Below, piece by piece: positions 1 through 7,090 of a DNA stretch of 8,312 nt (the stretch's first letter is position 1; every line of letters begins with the position of its first letter). The notes below the pieces were generated by a model. That model worked only from the letters and a program-made list of their open reading frames with translations. It was not told the DNA's origin and ran no database searches. Both the position numbers and the translations under genes were made by a program. Origin of the DNA: JAFGIT01 sp016929465 [NCBI: Candidatus Coatesbacteria bacterium]. Lineage in GTDB: Bacteria; B130-G9. Where the stretch lies: assembly GCA_016929465.1 (NCBI GenBank), contig JAFGIT010000250.1, forward strand, positions 1 to 8,312, given 5' to 3'.

Positions 1-417
1 CCTGTCGATGAAAAGACTGCTGAATAGCTTCGATGGATCAACGCCTATGACCGAGCATAAAAGAGAATCGAATCTGCGAGACTCGTCAAGCTTCACGATC
101 TTCCGGAGCCGCTTATTCTGGATCGCCGCCTCCAGCAACTGGGCGTTCTCGGTCTTGAGCCGCGATATGCTTTTCTTGAGTTTCGCGTTTTCCTTGTTCG
201 TGCTGACGAGTGAGAAGTACGTCTCGAATATGTTGCTCGCGAATTCGTATGCGCTCGTGCAGGCCCGCTGAAGAGGTCCAAATGCCGTCATGACGGCTCT
301 CTCTATTATCAGCGTTTGCTCCGGATTGCGTATATCGAGGGAGATCATATATGCCGACAGCGCGATGTACGCGATCAGCAGGGTCAGGGTCTTATGTCTC
401 CTGAGCAGTGCTGGCAT
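1..417 (-). CDS. mreC: Rod shape-determining protein MreC, N-terminal part (cut by window edge)
   Basis: MreC is a bitopic inner-membrane protein that links the cytoplasmic MreB filament to the periplasmic elongation machinery (MreD, RodA, PBP2). The visible 139 codons begin at an ATG at 417-415, preceded by GGAGG at 423-427 with a 5-base spacing, and run without a stop to base 1. Residues about 10-26 are one hydrophobic segment after a basic start (LLRRHK), consistent with a membrane anchor. Residues about 72-105 are rich in Lys, Glu and Leu and fit the family's dimerising coiled coil. The last visible residues, including VIGVDPSKLF and FIDR, match the start of the conserved MreC beta domain, where other members have a VIG-DPS-IDRG pattern. 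The gene starts 20 bases after the mreB stop codon, so the two are probably co-transcribed. The C-terminal beta-barrel domain lies outside the window. Confidence 0.93.
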   Translation of the reverse strand, partial: MPALLRRHKTLTLLIAYIALSAYMISLDIRNPEQTLIIERAVMTAFGPLQRACTSAYEFASNIFETYFSLVSTNKENAKLKKSISRLKTENAQLLEAAIQNKRLRKIVKLDESRRFDSLLCSVIGVDPSKLFSSLFIDR

Positions 418-422
418 ATCAG

Positions 423-427
423 CCTCC
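423..427 (-). promoter_or_regulatory. Ribosome binding site of mreC
   Basis: GGAGG on the minus strand, 5 bases upstream of the mreC ATG and inside the short mreB-mreC gap. It fixes the mreC start at 417, which no listed long reading frame marks. Confidence 0.8.
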
Positions 428-437
428 GGACGCTGGA

Positions 438-1478
438 TTATCTGGACATCGAGGAGACTTTTCGCAGAAGGTCGAGGTCATTGAGCATGCGCCCGGCCCC
501 AAGCGCGACAGATGTAAGCGGATCCTCACTGATGCTAATGGGTAATCCAGTCTCATCCTTCAATCGAAGGTCGAGGTTTCGGAGTAGCGAGCCGCCTCCT
601 GAGATTGTGAGACCTCGTTCGGCGATATCGCCAGAAAGCTCCGGCGGGGTCTTCTCGAGAGCCTGCCTTATCAGGTGAACGATCGAGTCGACCGCGTCCT
701 TGAGAGCTTCCCTGATCTCATCATCTATGACTGTTATCCGCTTCGGGACGCCACGTATGATATCTCGCCCCTGTATCTCAACTGAGAGCGGCTTCTGCAG
801 CGGGTAAGCGGAGCCGACCTGTATCTTGACGTATTCGGCCATGCGCTGACCGATCAAAAGGTTGTGTTTCTTTTTGACGTATTGCTGAATGCAATCGTCC
901 ATTTTGTCGCCGCCAAGCCGGAGCGACTGTTTGAAGACCATCCCGGCAAGTGAGATGACCGCGACCTCTGTCGTTCCACCTCCGATATCGACGATCATGC
1001 TTCCCATCGGCTCGTCGATCGGGAGTCCGGCGCCGATTGCGGCGGCCATAGGCTCCTCAACGAGATACACTTCAGCCGCGCCAGCCTTGGTCGCGGATTC
1101 GATGACCGCCTTTCTCTCCACCTGGGTTATGCCGGAGGGAACCGCGACGATGATCCTCGGCCTTATGAACGGTCTGGAGATCACTCCTCCACCGTGAACC
1201 TTGCTGATGAAGTGCCTGAGCATCTTCTCGGTTACATCGAAATCAGATATTACTCCGTCCTGCAAGGGTCTTATCGCCTGGATGTTCTCAGGCGTCCTGC
1301 CCACCATACGCCGCGCCTCCTTGCCGACCGCGAGCACCTTCTTGGTGTCTATCTGGATCGCAACTATCGACGGCTCGCTGAGTACTATCCCGCGATTCTT
1401 CATGTATATAAGACTATTGGCCGTGCCAAGGTCCACCGCCAGGTCATTCGAAAAGAAAGAAAAAAGCCATTGAAACAT
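438..1478 (-). CDS. mreB: Rod shape-determining protein MreB (bacterial actin)
   Basis: MreB is the actin-like ATPase that polymerises on the inner face of the membrane and directs lateral peptidoglycan synthesis. The 346-residue length is normal for the family. All nucleotide-binding motifs of the actin/Hsp70 fold are visible: phosphate-1 DLGTAN at residues 16-21, the VPSG segment at 113-116, EEPMAAAIG at 141-149, phosphate-2 DIGGGTTE at 164-171, and the adenosine motif SGGGS at 293-297. The N-terminus (MFQWLFSFFS) is short and strongly hydrophobic, as expected for the membrane-binding element of MreB. The ATG at 1478 has a GGAGG at 1487-1491, 8 bases upstream, which supports this start. mreC follows on the same strand. 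The closely related Mbl or MreBH paralogues are possible, but the adjacent mreC favours mreB. Confidence 0.97.
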   Translation of the reverse strand: MFQWLFSFFSNDLAVDLGTANSLIYMKNRGIVLSEPSIVAIQIDTKKVLAVGKEARRMVGRTPENIQAIRPLQDGVISDFDVTEKMLRHFISKVHGGGVISRPFIRPRIIVAVPSGITQVERKAVIESATKAGAAEVYLVEEPMAAAIGAGLPIDEPMGSMIVDIGGGTTEVAVISLAGMVFKQSLRLGGDKMDDCIQQYVKKKHNLLIGQRMAEYVKIQVGSAYPLQKPLSVEIQGRDIIRGVPKRITVIDDEIREALKDAVDSIVHLIRQALEKTPPELSGDIAERGLTISGGGSLLRNLDLRLKDETGLPISISEDPLTSVALGAGRMLNDLDLLRKVSSMSR

Positions 1479-1486
1479 CTAATTTA

Positions 1487-1491
1487 CCTCC
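1487..1491 (-). promoter_or_regulatory. Ribosome binding site of mreB
   Basis: GGAGG on the minus strand, separated by 8 bases from the mreB ATG. It supports translation starting at 1478. Confidence 0.8.
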
Positions 1492-1565
1492 GCGCCCTGC
1501 CCGTTTGACCGAGCGGGAGCATAAGTGCTAAAATCCAATATTAATCCCGCACAATCACATCATCT

Positions 1566-1594
1566 AAACTAAGCATGGGCATGGATTGTGTCAA
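1566..1594 (-). promoter_or_regulatory. Candidate sigma70-type promoter for mreBC
   Basis: On the minus strand a perfect -35 box TTGACA (1594-1589) is followed after 17 bases by TAGTTT (1571-1566), a weak -10 box. A start near 1559 would give an 80-base leader before mreB. The -35 match and spacing are good and the -10 is poor, so this is only a candidate. Confidence 0.4.
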
Positions 1595-1810
1595 GATAAT
1601 TGGGGCGCATCGATGCCCGTAATGTGCTGTAATTGCTTAAATTGTGTAGTTGCAGGATATATGAGAGCTTCGGATGGCGGTAGCATTATCGTCCCGACTG
1701 ATTGCTACTTGGGCAAGGCTGGCTGTTCAGCCACTGGGAAGGTGCTTGCGCATACTCATTCAATCTTGTGTTCAATCTGATAATGTGACTTGAGGTCTTA
1801 GCGTTTAATC

Positions 1811-2662
1811 ATGGATACATTTCGAGCTGCTCTATTTGGTGTCGTTCAGGGACTCACCGAGTTCCTGCCCATCAGTTCTTCCGGGCATCTGGCGGTGTTT
1901 CACAGAATCTGCCGTGCGGAATCAGAGGCGATGGTCCCGCTTGGAGTCGTTGCACACATGGGGACCCTGTTTGCCGTCCTGATCTTCTTCAGAAAGGAGC
2001 TGCTGATGTTCACAAAGGCCCTCGCGCCAACCAAGCTCGGGAGTGCCTTTCGGAATCCATCGACTCTGTTTGTTTCGATGCCCGAGGATCCGAACAAAGG
2101 GATTCTCTTTGGGCAGAGAGTCCTCGCGATGATCATAATCGGCTCGATCCCTGCTGGGATCGTCGGAATCTTGCTGAAGGACTGGATAGAGCAGGCTTTC
2201 TCGAGCATCAGCATCGTGGGCCTGATGTTTCTCGTAACCGCGGTGCTGCTTTTCTTGACAAAGTTGCCGAAGGCGGGAGAAAAGACAGTCTGGCATTTCT
2301 GGCTCTACGGGGCTCTGATTATCGGAACAGCACAGGCGGTCGCGATAATGCCCGGCATCTCGAGATCTGGAGCGACTATCGCAACAGCTGTTCTGCTCGG
2401 ATTCCAGAGGGAGTTCGCGGCTCGCTTCTCGTTCCTCCTATCGATACCTGCCATAACAGGGGCTTTCCTCCTGGAGATCGGGGAAATCTCGCATCTGATG
2501 GGCACTCGCGGCTTCGCAGAGCTGGCGCTTGTGTTCGTTTTCTCTTTTGTGGTCGGCTATCTATCGATTGCCTTCCTCTTGAGGATAGTCAGGAAGATCC
2601 ACCTGTTCGGCTTCTACTGCATCATTGCGAGCGTGGTGACGTTCTTGATCGTGGCTCGCTGA
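1811..2662 (+). CDS. uppP: Undecaprenyl-diphosphatase UppP (BacA family)
   Basis: This integral membrane enzyme removes a phosphate from undecaprenyl diphosphate, regenerating the lipid carrier for peptidoglycan and other envelope polymers; overexpression of such enzymes gives bacitracin resistance. The 283 residues are close to the usual length (about 270). Both family signatures are present. The (E/Q)XXXE motif is Q13-GLT-E17, in the Gln form, followed by LPISSSGH with the conserved H26. The PGXSRSXXT motif is PGISRSGAT at 181-189, with R185 matching the key arginine. Hydrophobic segments recur along the chain, for example about 105-122, 134-150, 164-180, 207-222, 237-257 and 266-281, as expected for a multi-pass protein. 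The ATG at 1811 has only a weak, distant TGAGGT at 1791-1796. The gene diverges from mreB, which fits a cell-wall locus, and ends 19 bases from the convergent gene at 2682. Confidence 0.96.
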   Translation: MDTFRAALFGVVQGLTEFLPISSSGHLAVFHRICRAESEAMVPLGVVAHMGTLFAVLIFFRKELLMFTKALAPTKLGSAFRNPSTLFVSMPEDPNKGILFGQRVLAMIIIGSIPAGIVGILLKDWIEQAFSSISIVGLMFLVTAVLLFLTKLPKAGEKTVWHFWLYGALIIGTAQAVAIMPGISRSGATIATAVLLGFQREFAARFSFLLSIPAITGAFLLEIGEISHLMGTRGFAELALVFVFSFVVGYLSIAFLLRIVRKIHLFGFYCIIASVVTFLIVAR

Positions 2663-2681
2663 ATGGACGTGTAGCTCTCGC

Positions 2682-4058
2682 TCAGTTCAGTCCCTGGCTT
2701 AATTCCTGAAGTGTCTTCTTCAGCATCGAAGCGGTCTCACGATTTATGTTAGGCCTCGCCGCGATTTTTGGGAAGTCGTGTTTCAGGAGAAGCTCCATCT
2801 CAGTCCTGCTGAATTCCTCCTGCTTCAGTATTATCTCGAATGACTTGAGTGCAATCTGCTCTGAGAGCGCGAGCTCGAGACACCTGAGTGCGTTGAAGTA
2901 TCCGTGAACGTTGCTGACCCCATCGCAGAATAGAGCGATTGCCTTTTCTGTCTTCCCCGGCTGTGAGAGCAACTCGTCGAGGTCCTTCAAGGAGATGAGT
3001 GCCCGTACGAGGTCCCCAAGGACCTTCTTGCACAGCCCTGCACCGCCAAAGAAATTCGCAGTCAGGAATGTGGTGAAATCTGTTTCGACCGAGAATTTCA
3101 GGCGTGACAGGACACCCGAAAAATACCTGATTCTCTGACCGAATGTCTGCGCAATCAGCGCCTGGAACGGCTCGAAGTACGAAAGCGATATGAAGCTCCG
3201 TCTTCTGCCTGACCTCATGCTGATTCTGCTTCTCAGGCGTGCCTTGTGAAGCCCCAGCTCCAGCTGAGTGTCGATCATGTCCAGGTATTTGACCACATTC
3301 AGCGTCTCCGCACCCTCGCCCTTGATTCCCTCTTTATATGGCCTCAGCAGTGCGCTCAGCACCGGCTCGTTGAGAGCCAGCGCGCGGTTGTCCGCAACAT
3401 CTTCGGACCTGAGCTGCTGATCGAGGTCAACCAGATTAAGTATGTTGTTATTCCCCAGGGCAAACGTCGTCGAGGCGCCCATCTCCCTAGCACGCCCAAA
3501 GAAAGCATCCTCGCCCTTCTGATGGACATAGCGCACAACCTCGTTGAGACTCCTCAACTTGGAGACCAGCGTATCGTCCCTCGGATTCTGAAGTGACCGC
3601 GAGACATCAGGCCTTATATCGGTTAAATGTCCTAACGCCCTCTTGTGCTGCGAGAAGAACATCACATCATCGCAGAGGTCGTACAGCAGCACCCTCTTCA
3701 GGAACCAGAAATGTGTGATAAATCGGTCCTTGATGCTGCCCAGGGTTGACCTGATGTCCGATGTGTCGATTTGTGAAATCATTCCGTATGAATCGATCAG
3801 CGCGTCGATCGTTGACATACATGACACCAGGCGAAGGCTCAACTTGTTACAGACACCTTGTATGTTGTGTTTCTTCATGCAGCGGTGAGTGATGTTCTCT
3901 GTGCTGAACGGCTCGTTGCCTCTGACGACCACCTGCGTCATTTTCGAGAACATCTTGCCGAGCTCGTTGAGGCTTTTTACCGCCTTCTTGTTGGCTTCCA
4001 TGAAACGGCCATATTCTTTGACGAGCCGTCTCAATTCCTCTGCTCTTGTCATGGCCAT
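2682..4058 (-). CDS. Hypothetical protein, probably alpha-helical, partner of the upstream PPDK-like gene
   Basis: I do not recognise this 458-residue protein. It has no signal peptide, no clear membrane segment and no obvious catalytic motif. Most of the chain looks like amphipathic helix with many Leu, Lys, Arg and Glu; residues 1-40 are highly charged and could form a coiled coil. A strongly basic patch lies at about 272-288 (including RSGRRRS), which might bind nucleic acid, phosphate or a polyanion. Cysteines occur at 60, 70, 80, 129, 343, 378 and 393 without a clear metal-binding spacing. The ATG at 4058 follows the stop codon of the PPDK-like gene after a single base, and GAGG at 4066-4069 sits 7 bases upstream inside that gene's end, so the two are very probably translationally coupled. 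A second ATG two codons in (4052) is an alternative start. Function is unknown; the coupling suggests a physical or functional partnership with the upstream protein. Confidence 0.88.
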   Translation of the reverse strand: MAMTRAEELRRLVKEYGRFMEANKKAVKSLNELGKMFSKMTQVVVRGNEPFSTENITHRCMKKHNIQGVCNKLSLRLVSCMSTIDALIDSYGMISQIDTSDIRSTLGSIKDRFITHFWFLKRVLLYDLCDDVMFFSQHKRALGHLTDIRPDVSRSLQNPRDDTLVSKLRSLNEVVRYVHQKGEDAFFGRAREMGASTTFALGNNNILNLVDLDQQLRSEDVADNRALALNEPVLSALLRPYKEGIKGEGAETLNVVKYLDMIDTQLELGLHKARLRSRISMRSGRRRSFISLSYFEPFQALIAQTFGQRIRYFSGVLSRLKFSVETDFTTFLTANFFGGAGLCKKVLGDLVRALISLKDLDELLSQPGKTEKAIALFCDGVSNVHGYFNALRCLELALSEQIALKSFEIILKQEEFSRTEMELLLKHDFPKIAARPNINRETASMLKKTLQELSQGLN

Positions 4059-4059
4059 G

Positions 4060-6807
4060 CTATGACCTCGCCTTCCGTACCTTGGCGGCTATGAGCTTCG
4101 CAACAGGAACCATGATCGGCGGGCAGCATATTTCTGTAATACCGAGGTCAAGCAATCGATGCAGGCTATATTCATTCGAGCAATGTGTGCCCGCAACCAG
4201 GATTCTCATGTCCGGATTCACTCGCTTGGCCGCCTCCACAGCGTGTCGCACGAGACGCTCAGTGCTCAACTGAATGACCCTGAAGGGGTCGCCATAGAAC
4301 CACCCTCGGTCAACATACTTGCCCAGGAAGGCCTCGGCGTCCTCTCTTACAATGTGATGCGTCGAGGTTGTCAGCTTGTCGGAACGTATTACTACGAGAT
4401 TAGTGTGACATGCGATCTTGTCCATTTCAAAGGCAATGCCGCTGATCTCGATCTCCGGGGCAATCACGTAATCCAATGCGGATAGCCCACATTCTGCAGC
4501 TACTCTGTCCGCCAGCTTTCGGACATATAAGAGCTCGCCCACGACGCTGATGAAGGGGACAAGTACATCCACCTTCATCATCTTGCCTTCCTTCTGTATC
4601 TTCTTCATTGCAGAGAAGAGCGCGCCGAGCTCGACCTCGTATATTTGCGGCAAAGTTGTGGCAAGTCGCACACCTCTGCGCCCCAGGATCGGATTGTAGT
4701 CCTCCAGATGTCTTTTCATCGTCCTGATCTCTCGGACCATTTTTTCGACTCGTCTCCGATCTAGCGGGGCGCATGAGTCGGCATCAGGTCCTTCGTTCGT
4801 GCGAATCAGATATTCGGCGAGGCTGAGCAGGTCAGGACGGTCTTTCGGCAAATACTCATACATCGTGTGCTTACAGAGCCGTATCGCGATGTAATTTTCG
4901 TCGATGGTCTGGAAGATGCGGATGAAGTCCTTCTCTAAAAGGGCGCGGAGTGTCGCCAGAGCCTTATGCTCGTTCCCCGTCCCGGCCTTCAACACATAGT
5001 CACAGAGCGCGAAGTTGATCCGCTTCTTGAAGAACAGGACGTCCGTGCGGAAGTTCGCCACCCCGTCTGCCCCGAGCCTCTTTGCAGTGGCGTATGTCTT
5101 GTTGTCCTCCGCCTGGGCATAGACCTTGATGTCGCTGTAGTCCTTGACCATATCGCAGAAACGCTGGGTGACGGGGTCCTCCACGCCTGTGACTCGCACG
5201 TCGATACGGTCCTCATAAATGAGTCCTCTCTGAGCATCGATTGAGACGATATCGCCTTCCCGAAGCACGCCTGGACGTATTCCGTTGGCCTTATATCTAA
5301 TCGTGCCTTCAGACGGATTGATGACTACCGATGCCTTTACAATGCTCGGGCGGCCCAGGTATCGCGCGTTGAGCGTCGCGTGAGAGAGCACGTTCTTCTG
5401 AGAGGAGATGATGCCGTCAACCACCTCCAGAGTCGGGATGTGAGATAGCTGCAGCTTGTCGCAACAGAAGATGACGGGCTCGTTCGCGCATCTGTACTTT
5501 CTCACCTTGTTGACGTCAAAGCAGATTCTCCCGCTGGCATAGCCGGGGACCAGGGGGCTGCCCTGGCCGATGACTCTCAGAGCACCCGACGACCCATAGG
5601 TTACAGTGGCCGATAGAGTCTGCTCGAGCTGCCTCGGATCCGTCCTCGCAATCACGTCCGCCTCAGAGGCGATACCCTCCTCGATCATGTCCAGCTGGGC
5701 GAGTAGAAATGCGGACGGCGCCATCTTGGCTGGCCGTGCCTGCAGGAGATATAGCCTGCCTGACTCCAGCGTGAATTCGATGTCCTGGACGTATCCTGAA
5801 TCGGTCTCGAGCCGACCCGCAAATTCGGTGAGCTGCTCGCAGACACCCGGGTGTGAGGATTCAAGGTCTTTGATGGACGATTCCTCACCGAGGTCACGGA
5901 CAACGTCGTCCCCCTGGGACTGAACGATAATCTGCCCGAATAGGCGTCTTGAGCCTGCTATATTGACCGATTTGCCTGTTGAAGGATTTCTGCTAAAGAC
6001 AACGCCGCTGCCTGACTCTCTGTCCAGGTTGCCGAACACCATGCGCTGAATCGTCACCGCGGTCTTGACGGACTCCCGAATGTAATTTGTTCTCATGAAT
6101 TGCTTCACCTGGGGCGTCTTTGCGGAGAGTATCACGGCCATGACGCATATTCTCAGCGTCTCCCAGTGGTCGTCCGGCACTCGCTTAATCACGGGTTCCT
6201 GCCCTGTCTTCGACGGCTTTCGCCCTATGGAAAGTATGTCCTGCCCCTTTAGAAGGGCACCAAATCGCATCCGATCTATCCCGAGAACTGCGCTGCCATA
6301 GCCTTCGATGAATCTGCGATAGCAGTCCATAAGAAGATTCCATCGTTCGTCGGCTCGATCGAGTCTCTCCAGCATACTCCCAGTGACCCCGACGTTACAG
6401 ACCGTCTCCATGAGCCCGGGCAGAGATATAGTCCCGCCCGAGCGGACCGAGACGTGAAGCGGATTATCTATATTCCCGAACTCCTTCCCGGTTCTTTCCT
6501 CGAGCCAGTGAATTCCATCACATATCTGACCCCAGAGCTCGTCCGGCAGGACGAGCTTCTCGACCACCTCATCCTGGTCTGTTTCACCTCGCTCAAAGGA
6601 GGAAATAAGGTCGGCGTTTATATTGTTGAGATTCTCCGTTACCAGTGTTGGGATTATGAATCCCTGAGGGCAAGGCATTTCCAGCTCGCACATGCGGACC
6701 AGGCCGGCGCCTTTCGCACCGAGGATCGCTGTGCGGGCCGCCTCATCCCAATATCGCACGTCCTGAGGCATACCCGGATAGAATCTCACAATCTCGGAAG
6801 ACAGCAT
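4060..6807 (-). CDS. Pyruvate phosphate dikinase-like protein with altered C-terminal active site
   Basis: Canonical PPDK interconverts ATP, phosphate and pyruvate with AMP, pyrophosphate and PEP through a phosphohistidine. The 915 residues show the whole PPDK layout. The ATP-grasp half looks intact: GAKGAG with K32, SVRSG with R122, SRNPSTG at 272-278, QGDDVV at 298-303, DIE at 342-344 and QAR at 356-358. The swivelling domain keeps the phosphoryl-carrier histidine (H476 in LSHA), but the usual GGMT before SH is KNVL. The C-terminal barrel keeps arginines matching R561, R617 and R665 of Clostridium symbiosum PPDK (R587, R643, R711) and E745 (E787). However, N768, metal ligand D769 and acid/base C831 align with D810, K811 and A872. 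True PPDK activity is therefore doubtful, and I give no ppdK symbol. The ATG at 6807 has GAGGGG at 6812-6817. The next gene follows after one base. Confidence 0.9.
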   Translation of the reverse strand: MLSSEIVRFYPGMPQDVRYWDEAARTAILGAKGAGLVRMCELEMPCPQGFIIPTLVTENLNNINADLISSFERGETDQDEVVEKLVLPDELWGQICDGIHWLEERTGKEFGNIDNPLHVSVRSGGTISLPGLMETVCNVGVTGSMLERLDRADERWNLLMDCYRRFIEGYGSAVLGIDRMRFGALLKGQDILSIGRKPSKTGQEPVIKRVPDDHWETLRICVMAVILSAKTPQVKQFMRTNYIRESVKTAVTIQRMVFGNLDRESGSGVVFSRNPSTGKSVNIAGSRRLFGQIIVQSQGDDVVRDLGEESSIKDLESSHPGVCEQLTEFAGRLETDSGYVQDIEFTLESGRLYLLQARPAKMAPSAFLLAQLDMIEEGIASEADVIARTDPRQLEQTLSATVTYGSSGALRVIGQGSPLVPGYASGRICFDVNKVRKYRCANEPVIFCCDKLQLSHIPTLEVVDGIISSQKNVLSHATLNARYLGRPSIVKASVVINPSEGTIRYKANGIRPGVLREGDIVSIDAQRGLIYEDRIDVRVTGVEDPVTQRFCDMVKDYSDIKVYAQAEDNKTYATAKRLGADGVANFRTDVLFFKKRINFALCDYVLKAGTGNEHKALATLRALLEKDFIRIFQTIDENYIAIRLCKHTMYEYLPKDRPDLLSLAEYLIRTNEGPDADSCAPLDRRRVEKMVREIRTMKRHLEDYNPILGRRGVRLATTLPQIYEVELGALFSAMKKIQKEGKMMKVDVLVPFISVVGELLYVRKLADRVAAECGLSALDYVIAPEIEISGIAFEMDKIACHTNLVVIRSDKLTTSTHHIVREDAEAFLGKYVDRGWFYGDPFRVIQLSTERLVRHAVEAAKRVNPDMRILVAGTHCSNEYSLHRLLDLGITEICCPPIMVPVAKLIAAKVRKARS
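4066..4069 (-). promoter_or_regulatory. Ribosome binding site inside the end of the PPDK-like gene
   Basis: GAGG on the minus strand, 7 bases upstream of the ATG at 4058, overlapping the last codons of the upstream gene. This placement indicates translational coupling of the two genes. Confidence 0.65.
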
Positions 6808-6811
6808 TTCA

Positions 6812-6817
6812 CCCCTC
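6812..6817 (-). promoter_or_regulatory. Ribosome binding site of the PPDK-like gene
   Basis: GAGGGG on the minus strand, 4 bases from the ATG at 6807 (6 bases counted from the GAGG core). It supports this start, which also leaves a normal-length PPDK N-terminus. Confidence 0.7.
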
Positions 6818-6890
6818 GAGTTAATAACGATACAGACTCAAACGCGTACAATAGTCCATTAGGCTCGGAAAAAAAACTCTCGACTCAAGA

Positions 6891-6919
6891 ATCAAAGCAG
6901 AGAAGATGTGTTTGGTCAA
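6891..6919 (-). promoter_or_regulatory. Candidate promoter for the PPDK-like operon
   Basis: On the minus strand TTGACC (6919-6914), 17 bases, then TTTGAT (6896-6891). The -35 is good and the -10 weak. It would give a leader of about 75 bases that contains a run of eight T on the transcribed sense strand (6876-6869). Confidence 0.3.
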
Positions 6920-6954
6920 CCTCGGCGGCTTCAAAATACTGGCGCCTGCGAATT

Positions 6955-6977
6955 GGGATGCCCTCGTAAGGCATCTC
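6955..6977. repeat. Inverted repeat / hairpin in intergenic region
   Basis: GGGATGCC at 6955-6962 can pair with GGCATCTC at 6970-6977 across a 7-base loop (CTCGTAA). The 6-base core GATGCC/GGCATC is perfect. No T tract follows on either strand, so it is not a typical terminator; an operator or RNA structure is possible. Confidence 0.45.
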
Positions 6978-7053
6978 CATAAACCCCTTCATAGAGGGAA
7001 TTCATCATTGACGTAGGGCGATCAAAGCATTCCGGCTATCACCAAATTGGCGC

Positions 7054-7081
7054 TTGACCTTGGAATCAGTCTCTGTTAAAC
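7054..7081 (+). promoter_or_regulatory. Candidate promoter just upstream of the PF04307 gene
   Basis: TTGACC (7054-7059), 16 bases, then TTAAAC (7076-7081). Transcription would start at about 7088-7091, at or just before the ATG at 7091, which would make the mRNA leaderless. The -10 is imperfect, so this is tentative. Confidence 0.35.
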
Positions 7082-7090
7082 CGCTGTGCC

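Larger units (their letters stand above)
1479..1810. other. Divergent intergenic region between mreB and uppP (332 bases)
   Basis: This stretch separates two divergent cell-wall genes and must hold the promoters for both. The minus-strand promoter candidate is described separately. On the plus strand TTGACC (1505-1510), 18 bases, then TAAAAT (1529-1534) is a fair promoter match, but it would give uppP a leader of about 270 bases. A short hairpin-capable element GGCT-gttc-AGCC lies at 1721-1732. An open frame at 1622-1780 encodes a cysteine-rich peptide but has no ribosome binding site, and I do not call it as a gene. The region is visibly more A+T-rich than the flanking genes. I see no known riboswitch or RNA gene. 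Confidence 0.7.
6808..7090. other. Divergent intergenic region (283 bases)
   Basis: The gap lies between the divergent PPDK-like and PF04307 genes. It contains the two promoter candidates listed separately, an A8 tract at 6869-6876, and a hairpin-capable inverted repeat at 6955-6977 (GGGATGCC, 7-base loop, GGCATCTC, with one G-U pair). A shorter one, CCCT-6 bases-AGGG, follows at 6985-6998. I see no gene or known RNA here. Confidence 0.6.

Noticed and set aside
1922-2296. Minus-strand open frames opposite uppP
   Set aside because: They are antisense to a clear UppP; the translations are low-complexity shadows with no domain.
3246-3596. 116-codon plus-strand open frame opposite the hypothetical gene
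   Set aside because: It is antisense to the 458-residue frame, which has a proper ribosome binding site and operon position; the antisense frame has neither.
4427-4774. 115-codon minus-strand open frame
   Set aside because: It lies in another frame within the PPDK-like gene, is rich in Arg and Gly from frame shadowing, and shows no family pattern.
4060-6807. Assigning ppdK or ppsA outright
   Set aside because: The domain order fits PPDK better than PEP synthase, but the lost metal ligand and cysteine make an enzymatic name unsafe.
6454-6969. 171-codon plus-strand open frame
   Set aside because: Most of it is antisense to the start of the PPDK-like gene, whose protein matches its family along the whole length; the antisense translation shows no recognisable motif.
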